53,649 bases of DNA from Rhodospirillales bacterium (GTDB lineage Bacteria > Pseudomonadota > Alphaproteobacteria > Rhodospirillales > Casp-alpha2), in NCBI GenBank assembly GCA_021775095.1, contig JAJFII010000003.1:1-53649 (forward strand), in the 5' to 3' direction. The position numbers and the translations under genes are program-made. The notes under the pieces are model-generated. The model saw nothing but the letters and a program-made list of their open reading frames with translations, was not told where the DNA came from and made no database searches. Positions 26,198-36,534 of the stretch are shown in pieces; position 1 is the stretch's first letter; every line of letters begins with the position of its first letter.

Positions 26198-27631
26198 ATG
26201 ACCGACATTGCTGAATCCGACAAACTGTTTTTTGCGCGTTCCGAAATGGACCCGACGCGCGTCGAAAAAATCGTCGACGATGCGCTCGGTTCGGCTGACG
26301 ATGGTGAACTTTATCTGGAATACGGCCAGTCCGAGACCCTTGTCCTCGACGATGGGCAAATCAAGTCCGCTTCCTACGATACGACCCAGGGTTTTGGTCT
26401 GCGCGCCATTTCAGGAGAAACCACCGGATATTCCCACGCCTCGGAGCTTTCTGAACCGGCCCTGGAACGGGCGGCACATACGGTGAAGGCGGTCAGTCGG
26501 GGGCACGGCGGCGATCGGGCCGAAGGACCGATTGGCACCAACCGCAGTCTGTATACGGAGAAAAACCCCCTGACCAGCCTGAGTTTCGAAAAAAAGGTCG
26601 ATTTGTTGGGCGAAATGGACGCCTACGCCCGCGCCAAAGACCCCCGTGTTCAACAGGTCTCGGCCTCCCTGTCCGGGCAGTGGCAGGCCATTCAGATCAT
26701 TCGCCTGGGCGGTCAACGGCTGGCCGATATCAGGCCCTTGGTTCGCCTCAACGTCTCCATCGTTGTCGAACAGGACGGCCGCATGGAAAACGGCAGTTAT
26801 GGCACCGGCGGCCGTCAGGAATTTGCCACCTTTGTGACGCCCGATGCCTGGAAAGGGTGTGTCGATGAGGCCCTGCGCCAGGCCCTGGTCAATCTCGAAG
26901 CGATCCCCGCGCCGGCCGGTGAAGTCCCGGTCGTGCTCGGTCCTGGCTGGCCGGGTATTTTGTTGCACGAAGCCATCGGCCACGGCCTGGAAGGCGATTT
27001 TAATCGCAAGGGAACCTCGGCCTTTGCCGGCCTCATGGGTCAACGGGTTGCCTCTAAGGGGGTAACGGTTGTTGACGATGGGGTGATTGATGACCGACGC
27101 GGCAGTCTGAGTATCGATGATGAAGGCACGCCGACCCAAAAAACCGTATTGATCGAAGACGGAATTTTGACCGGGTATTTGCAGGACCGCATGAACGCTC
27201 GATTGATGGGCAGCAAATCAACCGGCAACGGCCGGCGCCAGAGTTATGCCCATGCGCCCATTCCACGGATGACCAATACCTACATGCTCAACGGCGACAA
27301 GGACCCGGACGAAATCATGCAAAGCGTCAAAAACGGCGTTTATGCGGTCAGCTTCGGTGGCGGTCAGGTCGACATCACGTCTGGCAAATTTGTCTTTTCC
27401 TGCACCGAAGCCTACCAGATCGAGGATGGGAAAATCGGTGCCCCCCTGAAGGGCGCAACCCTGATCGGCAATGGCCCGGACGTATTAACCAAAGTCTCAA
27501 TGATCGGCAACGACATGGAACTGGACCCGGGCATCGGCACCTGTGGCAAAGAAGGCCAGGGCGTGCCCGTCGGGGTCGGCCAGCCGACTTTGCTGATCGA
27601 TAACATTACGGTCGGCGGCACGGTGGTTTAA
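26198..27631 (+). CDS. tldD: TldD metalloprotease subunit
   Basis: A 477-residue catalytic subunit of the TldD/PmbA protease. The zinc motif HEAIGHGLEGD is at 257-267 (H257, E258, H262), with a conserved Cys in GIGTCGKEGQ near the C terminus. It degrades unfolded or modified peptides inside a closed heterodimer with PmbA, which is encoded at 14279-15622. The ATG follows a GAGGACC-like Shine-Dalgarno sequence. The first 15 residues are variable in the family. Confidence 0.94.
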   Translation: MTDIAESDKLFFARSEMDPTRVEKIVDDALGSADDGELYLEYGQSETLVLDDGQIKSASYDTTQGFGLRAISGETTGYSHASELSEPALERAAHTVKAVSRGHGGDRAEGPIGTNRSLYTEKNPLTSLSFEKKVDLLGEMDAYARAKDPRVQQVSASLSGQWQAIQIIRLGGQRLADIRPLVRLNVSIVVEQDGRMENGSYGTGGRQEFATFVTPDAWKGCVDEALRQALVNLEAIPAPAGEVPVVLGPGWPGILLHEAIGHGLEGDFNRKGTSAFAGLMGQRVASKGVTVVDDGVIDDRRGSLSIDDEGTPTQKTVLIEDGILTGYLQDRMNARLMGSKSTGNGRRQSYAHAPIPRMTNTYMLNGDKDPDEIMQSVKNGVYAVSFGGGQVDITSGKFVFSCTEAYQIEDGKIGAPLKGATLIGNGPDVLTKVSMIGNDMELDPGIGTCGKEGQGVPVGVGQPTLLIDNITVGGTVV

Positions 27632-27790
27632 TCTTTCGCCCGGGCGATCCCATCGTCCGCGTGAAAAAGCCGGATATCCAATAATCAACCCTGGCCCTTA
27701 AGGATCGGCCGTTTTCTTAAATTCAGGATCCCCGCAGACGGCCGCTACACGAAACCGAGCGGGTTTTTGTGGGTTATCGGGGCCCCTCTG

Positions 27791-28681
27791 ATGTTTTATG
27801 CCGCCGCCGCAATCATTGCCGCCAGTGCGCTGATCGCGCTGACCACACTGATTGCCAAGTCCTTAGGCCTCGGGATCACCGGGCCCGAACTGCACCCCTT
27901 ACAAGTCAGTGCCGGGCGGTTCTTTTTTGCGTTTTTGGCGATCTCGGTTTTTAGTGCTTTCAGGCGGCCGAGTTTTAAGGGGACCGCCTGGCATTTGCAC
28001 CTGGCCCGTTCAATCTGCGGCTGGACCGGGGTCACCCTGATGTTTGCGGCGGTCGCCCGCATGCCCCTGGCCGATGCGACGGCGATCACTTTTTTAAACC
28101 CGATTGTCGCCATGGCCTTGGCAATTCCCTTGCTGGCCGAACGGGTCGGGCCGGTCCGTTGGCTGGCCGCCGGGATTTCACTAGGCGGCGCGCTCATTTT
28201 GATACGCCCGGGCACCGAGGCGTTTCAGCCAGCCGCCCTGATTGCCCTGGCAGCCGCCGGTCTGATGGGTGTGGAAATTATCTGCATTAAGTTATTAAGC
28301 ACAAAAGAACCGCCGGTTCGCATATTGCTGATCAACAACAGTTTTGGCGCCATAATTTCTGTAACTGCCGCCAGCCTGGTCTGGGTTCTGCCCAGCCCCA
28401 CTCAGTTTATGCTGCTGGCGGCGCTGGGCTTAACCATGGCCTGCGCTCAGAGCCTGTTTATTCAGGCCCTGAAAAACGCCGAGGCCAGTTACGTCATCCC
28501 GTTTTCCTATTCGACCCTGGTTTTTGCCGCCTTTTACGATTTTGCCCTGTTTGGACAAACTCCCGTTTTCACCAGTTTTTTGGGTGCGGTAATTATTATT
28601 GGCGGCGCCGTTCTGTTGGCCTGGCGGGAACAGTTGGCCGGCCAGAGATCGCACAGAAAAATCGCGAGTGAGGGCCGTTAA
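27791..28681 (+). CDS. DMT superfamily transporter (EamA domains)
   Basis: A 296-residue inner-membrane protein with about ten hydrophobic helices forming two EamA repeats; ATAITFLNPIVAMALA in the first repeat and YVIPFSYSTLVFAAFYD in the second are typical. It is probably an exporter of small metabolites such as amino acids; the substrate cannot be inferred. The ATG at 27791 is chosen; an upstream TTG at 27767 is in frame. It is convergent with the helicase gene, with only 9 bp between the stops. Confidence 0.85.
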   Translation: MFYAAAAIIAASALIALTTLIAKSLGLGITGPELHPLQVSAGRFFFAFLAISVFSAFRRPSFKGTAWHLHLARSICGWTGVTLMFAAVARMPLADATAITFLNPIVAMALAIPLLAERVGPVRWLAAGISLGGALILIRPGTEAFQPAALIALAAAGLMGVEIICIKLLSTKEPPVRILLINNSFGAIISVTAASLVWVLPSPTQFMLLAALGLTMACAQSLFIQALKNAEASYVIPFSYSTLVFAAFYDFALFGQTPVFTSFLGAVIIIGGAVLLAWREQLAGQRSHRKIASEGR

Positions 28682-28690
28682 ATCTGCGGT

Positions 28691-29965
28691 TTAGGCGGCT
28701 TTTCTGGCATTTCCGGCTTTTTTCCACTGGGCTTTACCAGCGCGGTTTCCACCACGACCCCGGCCACCGGATCGGCCCTTGCCGCCGCCCTGGCGTTTAC
28801 GGACCGTGCCTGGGTCATTGGCGATAACCGGATCGTGGTAGGGATGGGATTCCAGGACCTCGACCGTTTGGCGAATGGTTTTTTCGATATCCAGCAAGTA
28901 GGCTTTTTCTTCGATGTCGCAGAACGACAGCGCTGTCCCCATGGCGCCGGCCCGACCGGTGCGGCCAATGCGGTGGACATAACTGTCTGGCTCGTTCGGT
29001 AAATCGAAGTTTATGACATGGGTAATGCCATCCACATCGATGCCGCGCGATGCAATGTCGGTCGCCACCAGGGCCCGCATTTTGCCATTTTTAAAACTTT
29101 TTATGGCACGCTCACGCTGGCTCTGGCTTTTGTTACCATGAATAACACCGGTTTCGACACCGGCCCGGTCCAGATGGCGGGCGACGGCATCGGCGCCGTG
29201 TTTGGAGCGGGTAAAGATCAACACCCGTCGGATCGCCGCGTCGCCCATCAATTCACCCAACAGGGCGCGTTTTTTATCCTTGCGGACGAACAAAACACGC
29301 TGTTCGATTTTATCAACGGTGGTCGCAACCGGGTCAACTTCGACTTTGGTTGGGTGATTGAGCAGACTTTCCACCAGACCACGGACATTTTTCGCCATGG
29401 TCGCCGAAAACATTGCCGTTTGGTGTTCGCGGGGTAATTCCGAGGCAATCAGTTTTACATCCGGGGCAAACCCCATGTCGAGCATTCGGTCGGCTTCGTC
29501 GAGGACAAAAAACTCGACCCGGTCGAGGCGCACACATCCCTGGCGTTTCAGATCGAGCAAACGGCCGGGCGTTGCCACCAGAATATCAACGCCGTGGTGC
29601 AGGGCGCTGATCTGGCCACGAATGGAGACGCCGCCATAGGCGACCGCGGTCTTCAGTTTCAGAAATTTGTTATAGGTTCGGATGCACGCAAGGATTTGCG
29701 AAACCAGTTCGCGGGTCGGAGCCAGGATCAAGGCCCGGGTCGCGCGTTTTAACCGGGGCGTGCTGGTCTCGGCCAGGCGGTGAAGCATGGGCAATGAAAA
29801 GGCCGCTGTTTTTCCGGTTCCCGTTTGGGCAATGCCGATCAGATCCCGGCCTTCCATTAATGAGGGAATGGCCCGCGATTGAATGGGTGTGGGTGTGGTA
29901 AAACCCTCGTCCGCAAGGGCACGAAGGATGGGTTGGGCCAAATAGAGGCCCTCGAAGTCAGTCAT
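28691..29965 (-). CDS. DEAD-box ATP-dependent RNA helicase
   Basis: A 424-residue helicase with the motifs in order: Q motif FTTPTPIQSRAIP (22-34), Walker A AQTGTGKT (46-53), PTRELVSQ, VATPGRLLDL, DEADRMLDMGF, SAT, and HRIGRTGRAGAMG in the C-terminal domain. The tail is basic and Gly/Arg-rich (KGRSGGRGRGGNRAG), suiting RNA binding, as in RhlE-type proteins. It probably assists rRNA assembly or RNA decay, often important in the cold. The start is the ATG at 29965; the open frame continues to 30310 but the extra 115 residues look non-coding. Confidence 0.92.
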   Translation of the reverse strand: MTDFEGLYLAQPILRALADEGFTTPTPIQSRAIPSLMEGRDLIGIAQTGTGKTAAFSLPMLHRLAETSTPRLKRATRALILAPTRELVSQILACIRTYNKFLKLKTAVAYGGVSIRGQISALHHGVDILVATPGRLLDLKRQGCVRLDRVEFFVLDEADRMLDMGFAPDVKLIASELPREHQTAMFSATMAKNVRGLVESLLNHPTKVEVDPVATTVDKIEQRVLFVRKDKKRALLGELMGDAAIRRVLIFTRSKHGADAVARHLDRAGVETGVIHGNKSQSQRERAIKSFKNGKMRALVATDIASRGIDVDGITHVINFDLPNEPDSYVHRIGRTGRAGAMGTALSFCDIEEKAYLLDIEKTIRQTVEVLESHPYHDPVIANDPGTVRKRQGGGKGRSGGRGRGGNRAGKAQWKKAGNARKAA

Positions 29966-30382
29966 GTATATAAGTCTTTCTGTTAACATTAGGCGTTGGA
30001 CCGGGCGATCATCGCTCCAGGCCCCGAACGGTCCACCCCTGGGGAGTGAAAACCATCTAACGAAACGCCCTGAATGTTGGATAAATAAATGGCCGAAAAA
30101 GTCGGCAAGCGATCGAAAACTCGACGCTGTGGGAGTGTCGCTGGCGCCAAAGAGCGCTTTTTTATTTGCTTTGTCAAGGGCGCTGTTTTTTTCAGCAAAG
30201 CCGGATCCCTGGCAACCGCAGATACCAGAGCCTCTGCCTGGCCTCCCAATTGGGCTTGCGATCTCCCAATAAGCCATTTGTCTGTTGCCGTCCCAAGAAA
30301 CCCATTGCAATACGTGGCCGATGCTTTATGTAGGCCGCTCCACACCCCTTACATATAAATATTTAAAATAGGTCTATCTCCC
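29966..30382. other. 417-bp divergent region between helicase and SulP genes
   Basis: No supported gene. It must contain promoters for both flanking genes. GCTTTG and CAAAGC (about 30163-30198) can form a long stem-loop on either strand. The length leaves room for a long helicase 5' leader, common for cold-induced DEAD-box helicases, but no known thermosensor motif was recognised. Confidence 0.4.
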
Positions 30383-31993
30383 GTGATCAAGCCGACGCTT
30401 GCAACATTTGCCGGTCGCCTCTCCATATCCGACTGGAAAGACTCCCATTTAACGCCGTTCACACCAAACCGCATCAAGATCGAAATCTTGTCCGGTCTGA
30501 CCGTGGCCTTGGCGCTGGTTCCGGAAGCCGTGGCGTTTTCCTTCGTCGCCGGCGTGCATCCCCTGGTTGGACTTTATGCGGCGTTCATTGTCGGTCTGAT
30601 AACGGCCGTCATCGGCGGCCGCCCGGGTATGATCTCTGGGGCTACCGGTGCCCTGGCTGTGGTGATGGTCGCCCTGGTCGCCCGCCACGGGGTGGAATAT
30701 TTGTTTGCCACCGTCGTTTTGATGGGGGTAATGCAGATCCTGGCGGGTATTTTCCGGCTTGGTAAATTCATTCGTTTGGTTCCCCATCCGGTTATGCTTG
30801 GTTTCGTCAACGGCTTGGCGATCGTTATTTTTCTGGCCCAATTGACCCAGTTTCAAGTTCCCGGACCCGACGAAACCAAAGTCTGGATGAGCGGCCTGCC
30901 GTTGCTCACCATGCTTGGACTTGTCGCTCTGACCATGGTTATCATCTGGGTGATGCCAAAAATCACCAATGTGATCCCGGCACCCCTGGCCGGTATCGCC
31001 ATTGTTGCCGGGCTGGTTATTTTCTTTGCCATTGACGTGCCCCGGGTCGGCGACCTGGCGTCTATCAAAGGCGGCCTGCCCGACTTCCATATTCCGCTGG
31101 TGCCGTTGAATTTTGAAACCCTGAAAATCATATTTCCTTTTGCCCTGATTCTGGCCGCCATCGGCCTGATCGAAAGCCTGTTGACCCTCAACCTGGTGGG
31201 CGAAATTACCGGCAAAGGGGGTGGCGCGTCACAGGAATGTATCGCCCAGGGACTGGCCAATACGGTAACCGGATTTTTTGGCGGCATGGGCGGCTGTGCG
31301 ATGATTGGCCAGTCCATGATCAACGTCAAATCCGGAGGCCGAACCCGACTTTCCGGCATTTCGGCGGCGTTGTTTCTGCTGGTGTTTATTCTGGCCGCAT
31401 CCAGCATGATCGAACAAATTCCCCTGGCCGCACTGGTCGGCGTGATGTTCATGGTGGTGATTGGAACCTTTGCCTGGCAAAGCCTGACAATTTTGCGACG
31501 GATCCCCTTGACCGATGCGCTGGTGATGATCCTGGTGACCATCGTCACGGTCATGAGCGATTTGGCCATTGCCGTTGTTGTTGGCGTAATCGTATCGGCC
31601 CTGGCCTATGCCTGGAACAATGCCACCCGCATTCATGCCAATGCCCAGGTGACCCCGGAAGGGGCCCGGGTTTACCAGATTGAAGGCCCGTTGTTTTTTG
31701 GTTCCGTCGATGGTTTTGCGGAAATTTTTAACACCGAGGACGACCCGGACCTGGTCATTGTCGACTTTTTGAACAGCCGTGTGGTTGATCAGTCGGCCCT
31801 GCAGGCGATTGAAGCTCTGGCGTCAAAATACGAAGGTCTGGGAAAAACCCTGCAGCTTCGCCACCTCTCACACGATTGCCACAAATTGCTGAACCGGGCG
31901 GGACAGTTGATGATCGATTCCGATGACGACCCGAGTTATGGCGTTGCCGTCGACTATTCGGTCAAAACCGGATCCTTCGGCGGCGGTCATTGA
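30383..31993 (+). CDS. SulP family anion permease with STAS domain
   Basis: A 536-residue inner-membrane transporter. The long hydrophobic part (about 30-420) has the SulP signature region ([26 protein letters not shown]) and the C-terminal cytoplasmic STAS domain covers about 430-520. SulP proteins move sulfate, bicarbonate or dicarboxylates; which one is used cannot be told here. The start is GTG (VIKPTLATF). It is divergent from the helicase. Confidence 0.9.
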   Translation: MIKPTLATFAGRLSISDWKDSHLTPFTPNRIKIEILSGLTVALALVPEAVAFSFVAGVHPLVGLYAAFIVGLITAVIGGRPGMISGATGALAVVMVALVARHGVEYLFATVVLMGVMQILAGIFRLGKFIRLVPHPVMLGFVNGLAIVIFLAQLTQFQVPGPDETKVWMSGLPLLTMLGLVALTMVIIWVMPKITNVIPAPLAGIAIVAGLVIFFAIDVPRVGDLASIKGGLPDFHIPLVPLNFETLKIIFPFALILAAIGLIESLLTLNLVGEITGKGGGASQECIAQGLANTVTGFFGGMGGCAMIGQSMINVKSGGRTRLSGISAALFLLVFILAASSMIEQIPLAALVGVMFMVVIGTFAWQSLTILRRIPLTDALVMILVTIVTVMSDLAIAVVVGVIVSALAYAWNNATRIHANAQVTPEGARVYQIEGPLFFGSVDGFAEIFNTEDDPDLVIVDFLNSRVVDQSALQAIEALASKYEGLGKTLQLRHLSHDCHKLLNRAGQLMIDSDDDPSYGVAVDYSVKTGSFGGGH

Positions 31994-32034
31994 CCGCTTG
32001 TCAGGTGGCGGCGATGCAAGCTGGTTGTAGCCCT

Positions 32035-32062
32035 TTGCCTGGGGCCACGGGTGGCTTATATT
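32035..32062 (+). promoter_or_regulatory. Possible promoter of the small secreted protein gene
   Basis: TTGCCT (32035-32040) and TATATT (32057-32062) are 16 bp apart, about 85 bp upstream of the ATG at 32146. The spacing and -10 are good; the -35 matches four of six bases. Confidence 0.4.
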
Positions 32063-32145
32063 CTGCACGCCGGTGGGCGATTATAGGCAGGCATTAAGAC
32101 GTCGATTGGGACAACTGACAGGGCACCAGTTGAGGAGGAAATACC

Positions 32146-32493
32146 ATGGTCAAATTTATTTCCATCTGTCTGTTCACTTGCGCCGTTCTGTTATCGGGCA
32201 TGGGGACCTTAAAGGCGGCGGAAATTCCCTTCAACGCCCTCGCCAAGGATTATGATTCCTGTCTGGTTGCCGCCAGATCCTTAAAACGTTGGGCCGCCGG
32301 ATATTGTTTATGTACGGCCCTGAATCTTCACAACAGACTCGATCTGGAGGACTATTTGACGCTGACGGCAAAAACCCAAAAGCCGACGGCGGAAACCGCA
32401 AAATCCAATCTGAATAAGACCCGCGCGGTCAAACAGGTTCGTGAAATTGGCGCAGAATGTAAGTTAAAAATCTCCCAGGAAATGAAATTTTAA
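32146..32493 (+). CDS. Small secreted protein, function unknown
   Basis: A 115-residue protein with a clear Sec signal peptide (hydrophobic core 5-18, cleavage likely near LKAAE at 23-26). The mature part of about 90 residues has four Cys (in YDSCLVAA, GYCLCTAL and GAECKL), which could form two disulfides in the periplasm, and a Lys-rich C-terminal half. GAGGAGG lies just upstream of the ATG. I do not recognise the family. It is convergent with gshA and preceded by SulP. Confidence 0.75.
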   Translation: MVKFISICLFTCAVLLSGMGTLKAAEIPFNALAKDYDSCLVAARSLKRWAAGYCLCTALNLHNRLDLEDYLTLTAKTQKPTAETAKSNLNKTRAVKQVREIGAECKLKISQEMKF

Positions 32494-32600
32494 GGCTGTC
32501 GACGGCAGCCCGATTTGCCCGAGCTCATCTCCCGCCCGCCGGCGTTCGCCACTCGTTAGCACCGCGCCGACGCCGCCTGGGGGCGCGCCGGCAAACGGCA

Positions 32601-33965
32601 CTAATAGGCATACTCCGTATACACCGGCGTGACCGATTTCTGCCACTGGCGCTCGTAAGCGCACAGCAGTTCCTCGGCCGGTGTCATGCCTGATTCGGCG
32701 ATTTGGAACAGGGGTTTGAGAAAATGCGATTCATCCAGGCCGACGCTGTCCAATACCCGGCGCGCTTTCAGGCCCGCATGGGAAATTTCCAGGGCTTGCA
32801 GAGCCAGTTCCCTGACCGTGCGATTCCGGAATTTGGTTTTTAAGGCCGTCCGCGGCACTTCGGCGCGCAGCCGTTCATGGTCTTCGGCGGTCCAGTCCTT
32901 GACCATGTCATAGGCGGCCCGGCGGGCGTCATTATCGTACAGCAGACCGACCCAGAAGGCCGGCAAGGCACACAAGCGGGCCCAGGGTCCGCCGTCGCTG
33001 CCGCGCATTTCAAGGAATTGTTTAAGCCGCACTTCGGGAAATGCCACACTCATTTGGTCTACCCAATCTTTGATGGTCGGATATTCACCGGGCAAGGCGG
33101 GCAATTTGCCAGCCATAAAATCGCGGAACGACTGGCCCGCCGCATCGATGTAAACACCGTTGCGGTAGACAAAATACATGGGAACATCCAAGATGTAATC
33201 GACGTAACGCTCAAACCCAAATCCTTGCTCGAAGACAAAGGGGATGGTTCCGCACCGGTCGTTATCCGTATCCGTCCAAATGTGACTGCGATAGGATAAA
33301 AAGCCGTTGGGTTTACCGTTCTTAAAGGGTGAATTGGCCCAGATCGCCGTGGCAATCGGTTGCAGGGCGAGGGAAATTCGAAACATTTCAACCATGGTTT
33401 CTTCCGAATCAAAATCCAGATTAACCTGAACCGTGCAGGTTGACTTCATCATCTCGAGACCCATGGTGCCAACTTTAGGCATGTAATCGCCCATAATCTT
33501 GTAGCGCCCCTTTGGCATCCACGGCATGTCTTCCGTGCGGCCATCGGGTCGATAACCCAGGCCGATAAAACCGATGCCCATCTCGCCGGCAATGGCTTTG
33601 ACCTGCTGCAAATGACCCGACACTTCGTCGCAGGTCTGGTGGATGTTGGCCAGCGGCGCACCCGAAAGTTCCAGCTGTCCCGCCGGTTCCAGGGAAATGG
33701 CACCGCCATTTTGTTTGAGGGCGATGACGTTTTCGCCTTCCATCACCGGTTCCCAACCGAATCGCTGCATCCGTTCAAGCAAGGTACGAATACCGTTTTC
33801 TTCGGTATAGGTCAGCGGGCTGTAGTCGGCCAGATGGTAGGGGAACTTTTCGTGTTCCGTGCCAATTTTCCAATTGGACTGGGGTTTGCACCCGGCCGCC
33901 ATATAATCAAGCAAAGGCTGCTTGTTGGTGATCACGTCACCGTTCCTTTGGGCACCGTCAGCCAT
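32601..33965 (-). CDS. gshA: Glutamate-cysteine ligase (plant/alphaproteobacterial type)
   Basis: A 454-residue enzyme of the GCS2-type family that joins glutamate and cysteine in the first step of glutathione synthesis. Typical blocks are [40 protein letters not shown] and [20 protein letters not shown]. The start is the ATG at 33965 with GAGGA upstream; the extra 12 residues of the longer frame are unlikely. It is 65 bp after rsmE on the same strand, probably in one operon. Confidence 0.94.
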   Translation of the reverse strand: MADGAQRNGDVITNKQPLLDYMAAGCKPQSNWKIGTEHEKFPYHLADYSPLTYTEENGIRTLLERMQRFGWEPVMEGENVIALKQNGGAISLEPAGQLELSGAPLANIHQTCDEVSGHLQQVKAIAGEMGIGFIGLGYRPDGRTEDMPWMPKGRYKIMGDYMPKVGTMGLEMMKSTCTVQVNLDFDSEETMVEMFRISLALQPIATAIWANSPFKNGKPNGFLSYRSHIWTDTDNDRCGTIPFVFEQGFGFERYVDYILDVPMYFVYRNGVYIDAAGQSFRDFMAGKLPALPGEYPTIKDWVDQMSVAFPEVRLKQFLEMRGSDGGPWARLCALPAFWVGLLYDNDARRAAYDMVKDWTAEDHERLRAEVPRTALKTKFRNRTVRELALQALEISHAGLKARRVLDSVGLDESHFLKPLFQIAESGMTPAEELLCAYERQWQKSVTPVYTEYAY

Positions 33966-34030
33966 TTCAAATCCTCGTCCTGATGCGTGCCTGATAGGCA
34001 CTGTTGTCTATGAAATAACGGGATATATTG

Positions 34031-34762
34031 TCAGGTCAATGCCTGCAAACAGCCAAGCGCCACGATGGCCGCTGTTTCTGCCCGCAAAATGCGGGGCCCC
34101 AAATCCATTAAAGTGCAGAAATCTGCGGCTTTCAACCGATCCAGCTCCGCCGACTTAAAGCCCCCTTCCGGCCCGATCAAAATTCCGTAATCCTTACTTT
34201 TTTTCGGATTAGATGAAATTATATCAGCAATAGCCCGGCCCCCACCGGTCTCGTCGCCAACCAACAGGCGGCGGTTTTGCGGCCAGCCATCAAGTAAATC
34301 GGCAAGCGATTGGGGAGTGTCGATAACCGGGATACTCAGCCGTTCACACTGTTCCGCCGCTTCAATGGCCTGTAGTGCCATACGTTCGCTGTTGGTCCGC
34401 CCGCCGTTGGTGTTTTCCGTGATCACCGGAAAAACCCGTTCAACCCCCAGTTCCGTGGCCTTTTCGATGACCATTTGGGTGCGGTTTTTTTTCAACGGCG
34501 CAAACACCAGCCACGGACCCGCCTCAGGTGCACCGGGCCGTGATTGATGGTCCAGTAATACCCGCGCGTGACGTTTTTTTAAGGTCGTCAAAGGCCCTGA
34601 CCATTGGCCATCGGTCGCATTAAACACGGCAATACGATCGTTCGGTTTTAACCGCAATACGTTGCCCAAAAAATGCGCGTGATCGACACTCAACGGAATC
34701 TCCCGGGCGTCGCCCAAGGCGGCGGAGACATATAATCTGGTTTTTACGGCAGTGATGTCCAT
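34031..34762 (-). CDS. rsmE: 16S rRNA (uracil-1498-N3)-methyltransferase RsmE
   Basis: A 243-residue SPOUT-class methyltransferase that methylates U1498 in the small-subunit decoding region. The knot region motifs are ILIGPEGGF and LGPRILRAETAAI near the C terminus, and KKNRTQMVIEKATELG is in the middle. Length fits the family. It is divergent from ubiA and upstream of gshA. Confidence 0.93.
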   Translation of the reverse strand: MDITAVKTRLYVSAALGDAREIPLSVDHAHFLGNVLRLKPNDRIAVFNATDGQWSGPLTTLKKRHARVLLDHQSRPGAPEAGPWLVFAPLKKNRTQMVIEKATELGVERVFPVITENTNGGRTNSERMALQAIEAAEQCERLSIPVIDTPQSLADLLDGWPQNRRLLVGDETGGGRAIADIISSNPKKSKDYGILIGPEGGFKSAELDRLKAADFCTLMDLGPRILRAETAAIVALGCLQALT

Positions 34763-34836
34763 CGCTCCACAATAAAGCGTAATTCAGACCCAGCCAAGCA
34801 GTGGCGTGGTCTGTGATAAGCGATTATAGTCCGGGC

Positions 34837-35754
34837 ATGACCCGTCAGGTTCCCGCCAACGCCAGTGACATGGCGACCGACAGCTGGATTGATAAATGGC
34901 TGCCCGTCGCCTTGCGCCCCTATTGCCGGCTGGCCCGCCTGGATCGGCCGATTGGTACGTGGCTGTTGTTAGTGCCGTGCTGGTGGTCACTGGCCTTGGC
35001 AACGGAGGGATGGCCGAACCCCGTTTACGTCGTACTTTTTGCCATTGGTGCCCTGGTGATGCGCGGTGCCGGATGCACCATCAATGATCTTGCCGACCAG
35101 GACTTCGACGCCAAGGTCGCACGGACCGTCAGCCGGCCGATCGCCAACGGCGATCTATCGCCCCGCCAGGCCATGGTCTTCCTGGCCTTGCAGTTGCTTG
35201 TTGGTCTGGCTGTGCTTGTGCAATTTAACACCTTTACGATCTGGCTCGGCATATCGTCGTTGGCGCTGGTTGTCCTATATCCGTTCATGAAACGCATTAC
35301 TTACTGGCCGCAGGCCTGCCTCGGCCTGGCCTTTAATTGGGGGGCGCTGGTCGGCTGGTCGGCACAAACGGGACAGTTGGGCACCGCACCTCTGTTGCTG
35401 TACGCAGCGGGGTTTTTTTGGACCCTCGGTTATGACACCATCTATGCCCACCAGGATAAAACCGATGATGTGATGATTGGGATAAAATCAACGGCCCTTA
35501 AATTTGGCGCTACCTCGAAATATTGGATCACAGGCTTCTATGGCATAAGCCTTTTGTTGATGGGTCTTTCGGCTTATTGGGTTCAATTGGCCGGGCCGTT
35601 TTACGCGATCCTGATGCTCGCCGGCGCACACATGGTCTGGCAGATCAGCAGTCTCGATATTGACGATCCCAAAAATTGCCTGCGGCGGTTTAAGTCAAAC
35701 CGGGATTTCGGATTGTTACTTGTCGTCGGAATTCTGGCGGGGCAATTGTTTTAA
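34837..35754 (+). CDS. ubiA: 4-hydroxybenzoate polyprenyltransferase UbiA
   Basis: A 305-residue integral membrane prenyltransferase that attaches the polyprenyl tail to 4-hydroxybenzoate in ubiquinone synthesis. The first Asp-rich motif NDLADQDFD is at 83-91 and the second is in YAHQDKTDD; LDRPIGTWLLLVPCWW near the N terminus is typical. The ATG at 34837 is used; a GTG at 34801 and an ATG at residue 12 are alternatives. UbiD is encoded about 3.5 kb away (39262), but not in the same operon. Confidence 0.93.
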   Translation: MTRQVPANASDMATDSWIDKWLPVALRPYCRLARLDRPIGTWLLLVPCWWSLALATEGWPNPVYVVLFAIGALVMRGAGCTINDLADQDFDAKVARTVSRPIANGDLSPRQAMVFLALQLLVGLAVLVQFNTFTIWLGISSLALVVLYPFMKRITYWPQACLGLAFNWGALVGWSAQTGQLGTAPLLLYAAGFFWTLGYDTIYAHQDKTDDVMIGIKSTALKFGATSKYWITGFYGISLLLMGLSAYWVQLAGPFYAILMLAGAHMVWQISSLDIDDPKNCLRRFKSNRDFGLLLVVGILAGQLF

Positions 35755-35765
35755 AGATTTGACCG

Positions 35766-36527
35766 CTAAATCCTCGGACCCGGCGGGCTTTCAACAAAAT
35801 GCCGGCTTTTGAATTTTTCCGATGTCCGTTCCATAACGGCAATGATTTCAGCCCGGTGCCGGGCGTTCTCAATGACCGAATAAATAAATGCGTCGCGGTC
35901 TCTCATCGCTGCCAGGGTGTCACTCACATGGCTTAAAATTTCCGCCTGACTCTTGGCCTGGAAGGCCCGCAATGTGGCCGGAACTTCGTTCAATGGGATC
36001 GGATCACCGACCGGTGTGAACGCGCCGCGCCGCCCCATATACAGGGAAACGCGGGTCAACGGGGGGCCGGATTCGACCGTCAATTCAACATCCTCGAGCC
36101 ACCCGTACTGATAATTTTCACTGGTCAGTTCGGTTTTATGCATATGCAGCAACTGATCGGGAGTCAGCCAATTTACATAAAGCGCAACGCAGGTCCCGGG
36201 CGAGGGATGTAAGGTTGCGGCAATCGAACCATACGCGGTCACATGGGCAGAATAAACCGTATCAAATCCCTGCAAATGAACCCGTGACGTGGGAATGTCG
36301 CCCCACTCAGGGCCTGGGTATTTACGGGCAAGTTGTCGAGGGGACTGATTGGAACCAACAGCCAGGACCGGGGTTCGGTCGGAAACGTCGGGAAACGGGT
36401 CGCCGGGGCCGATCAAGCGCAGCGATTGCGGGGATGCGGAACCATACACAAAGGATTGGTGGGTCAACGGATAAGGATAACCGAGCGCCCGTTCGAGGGC
36501 CGTCTCGCCCTGCAAAGCAGGCGGCAC
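35766..36527 (-). CDS. Conserved-looking protein of unknown function
   Basis: A 253-residue soluble protein that I do not recognise with confidence. The segment TPVLAVGSNQSPRQLARKY recalls the YGSN motif of gamma-glutamylcyclotransferase-like folds, but this is a weak visual resemblance only. There is no signal peptide or membrane helix. The start is GTG at 36527, 7 bp after the HD-GYP stop on the same strand, so it is probably translated from the same message as that regulator. It is convergent with ubiA. Confidence 0.7.
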   Translation of the reverse strand: MPPALQGETALERALGYPYPLTHQSFVYGSASPQSLRLIGPGDPFPDVSDRTPVLAVGSNQSPRQLARKYPGPEWGDIPTSRVHLQGFDTVYSAHVTAYGSIAATLHPSPGTCVALYVNWLTPDQLLHMHKTELTSENYQYGWLEDVELTVESGPPLTRVSLYMGRRGAFTPVGDPIPLNEVPATLRAFQAKSQAEILSHVSDTLAAMRDRDAFIYSVIENARHRAEIIAVMERTSEKFKSRHFVESPPGPRI

Positions 36528-36534
36528 CCCGGAA

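Noticed and set aside
30160-30180. TTGACA on the minus strand as the helicase promoter
   Set aside because: No -10 element at proper spacing was seen.
29966-30310. N-terminal extension of the DEAD-box helicase
   Set aside because: The 115 extra residues have no helicase similarity, and the Q motif begins soon after the ATG at 29965.
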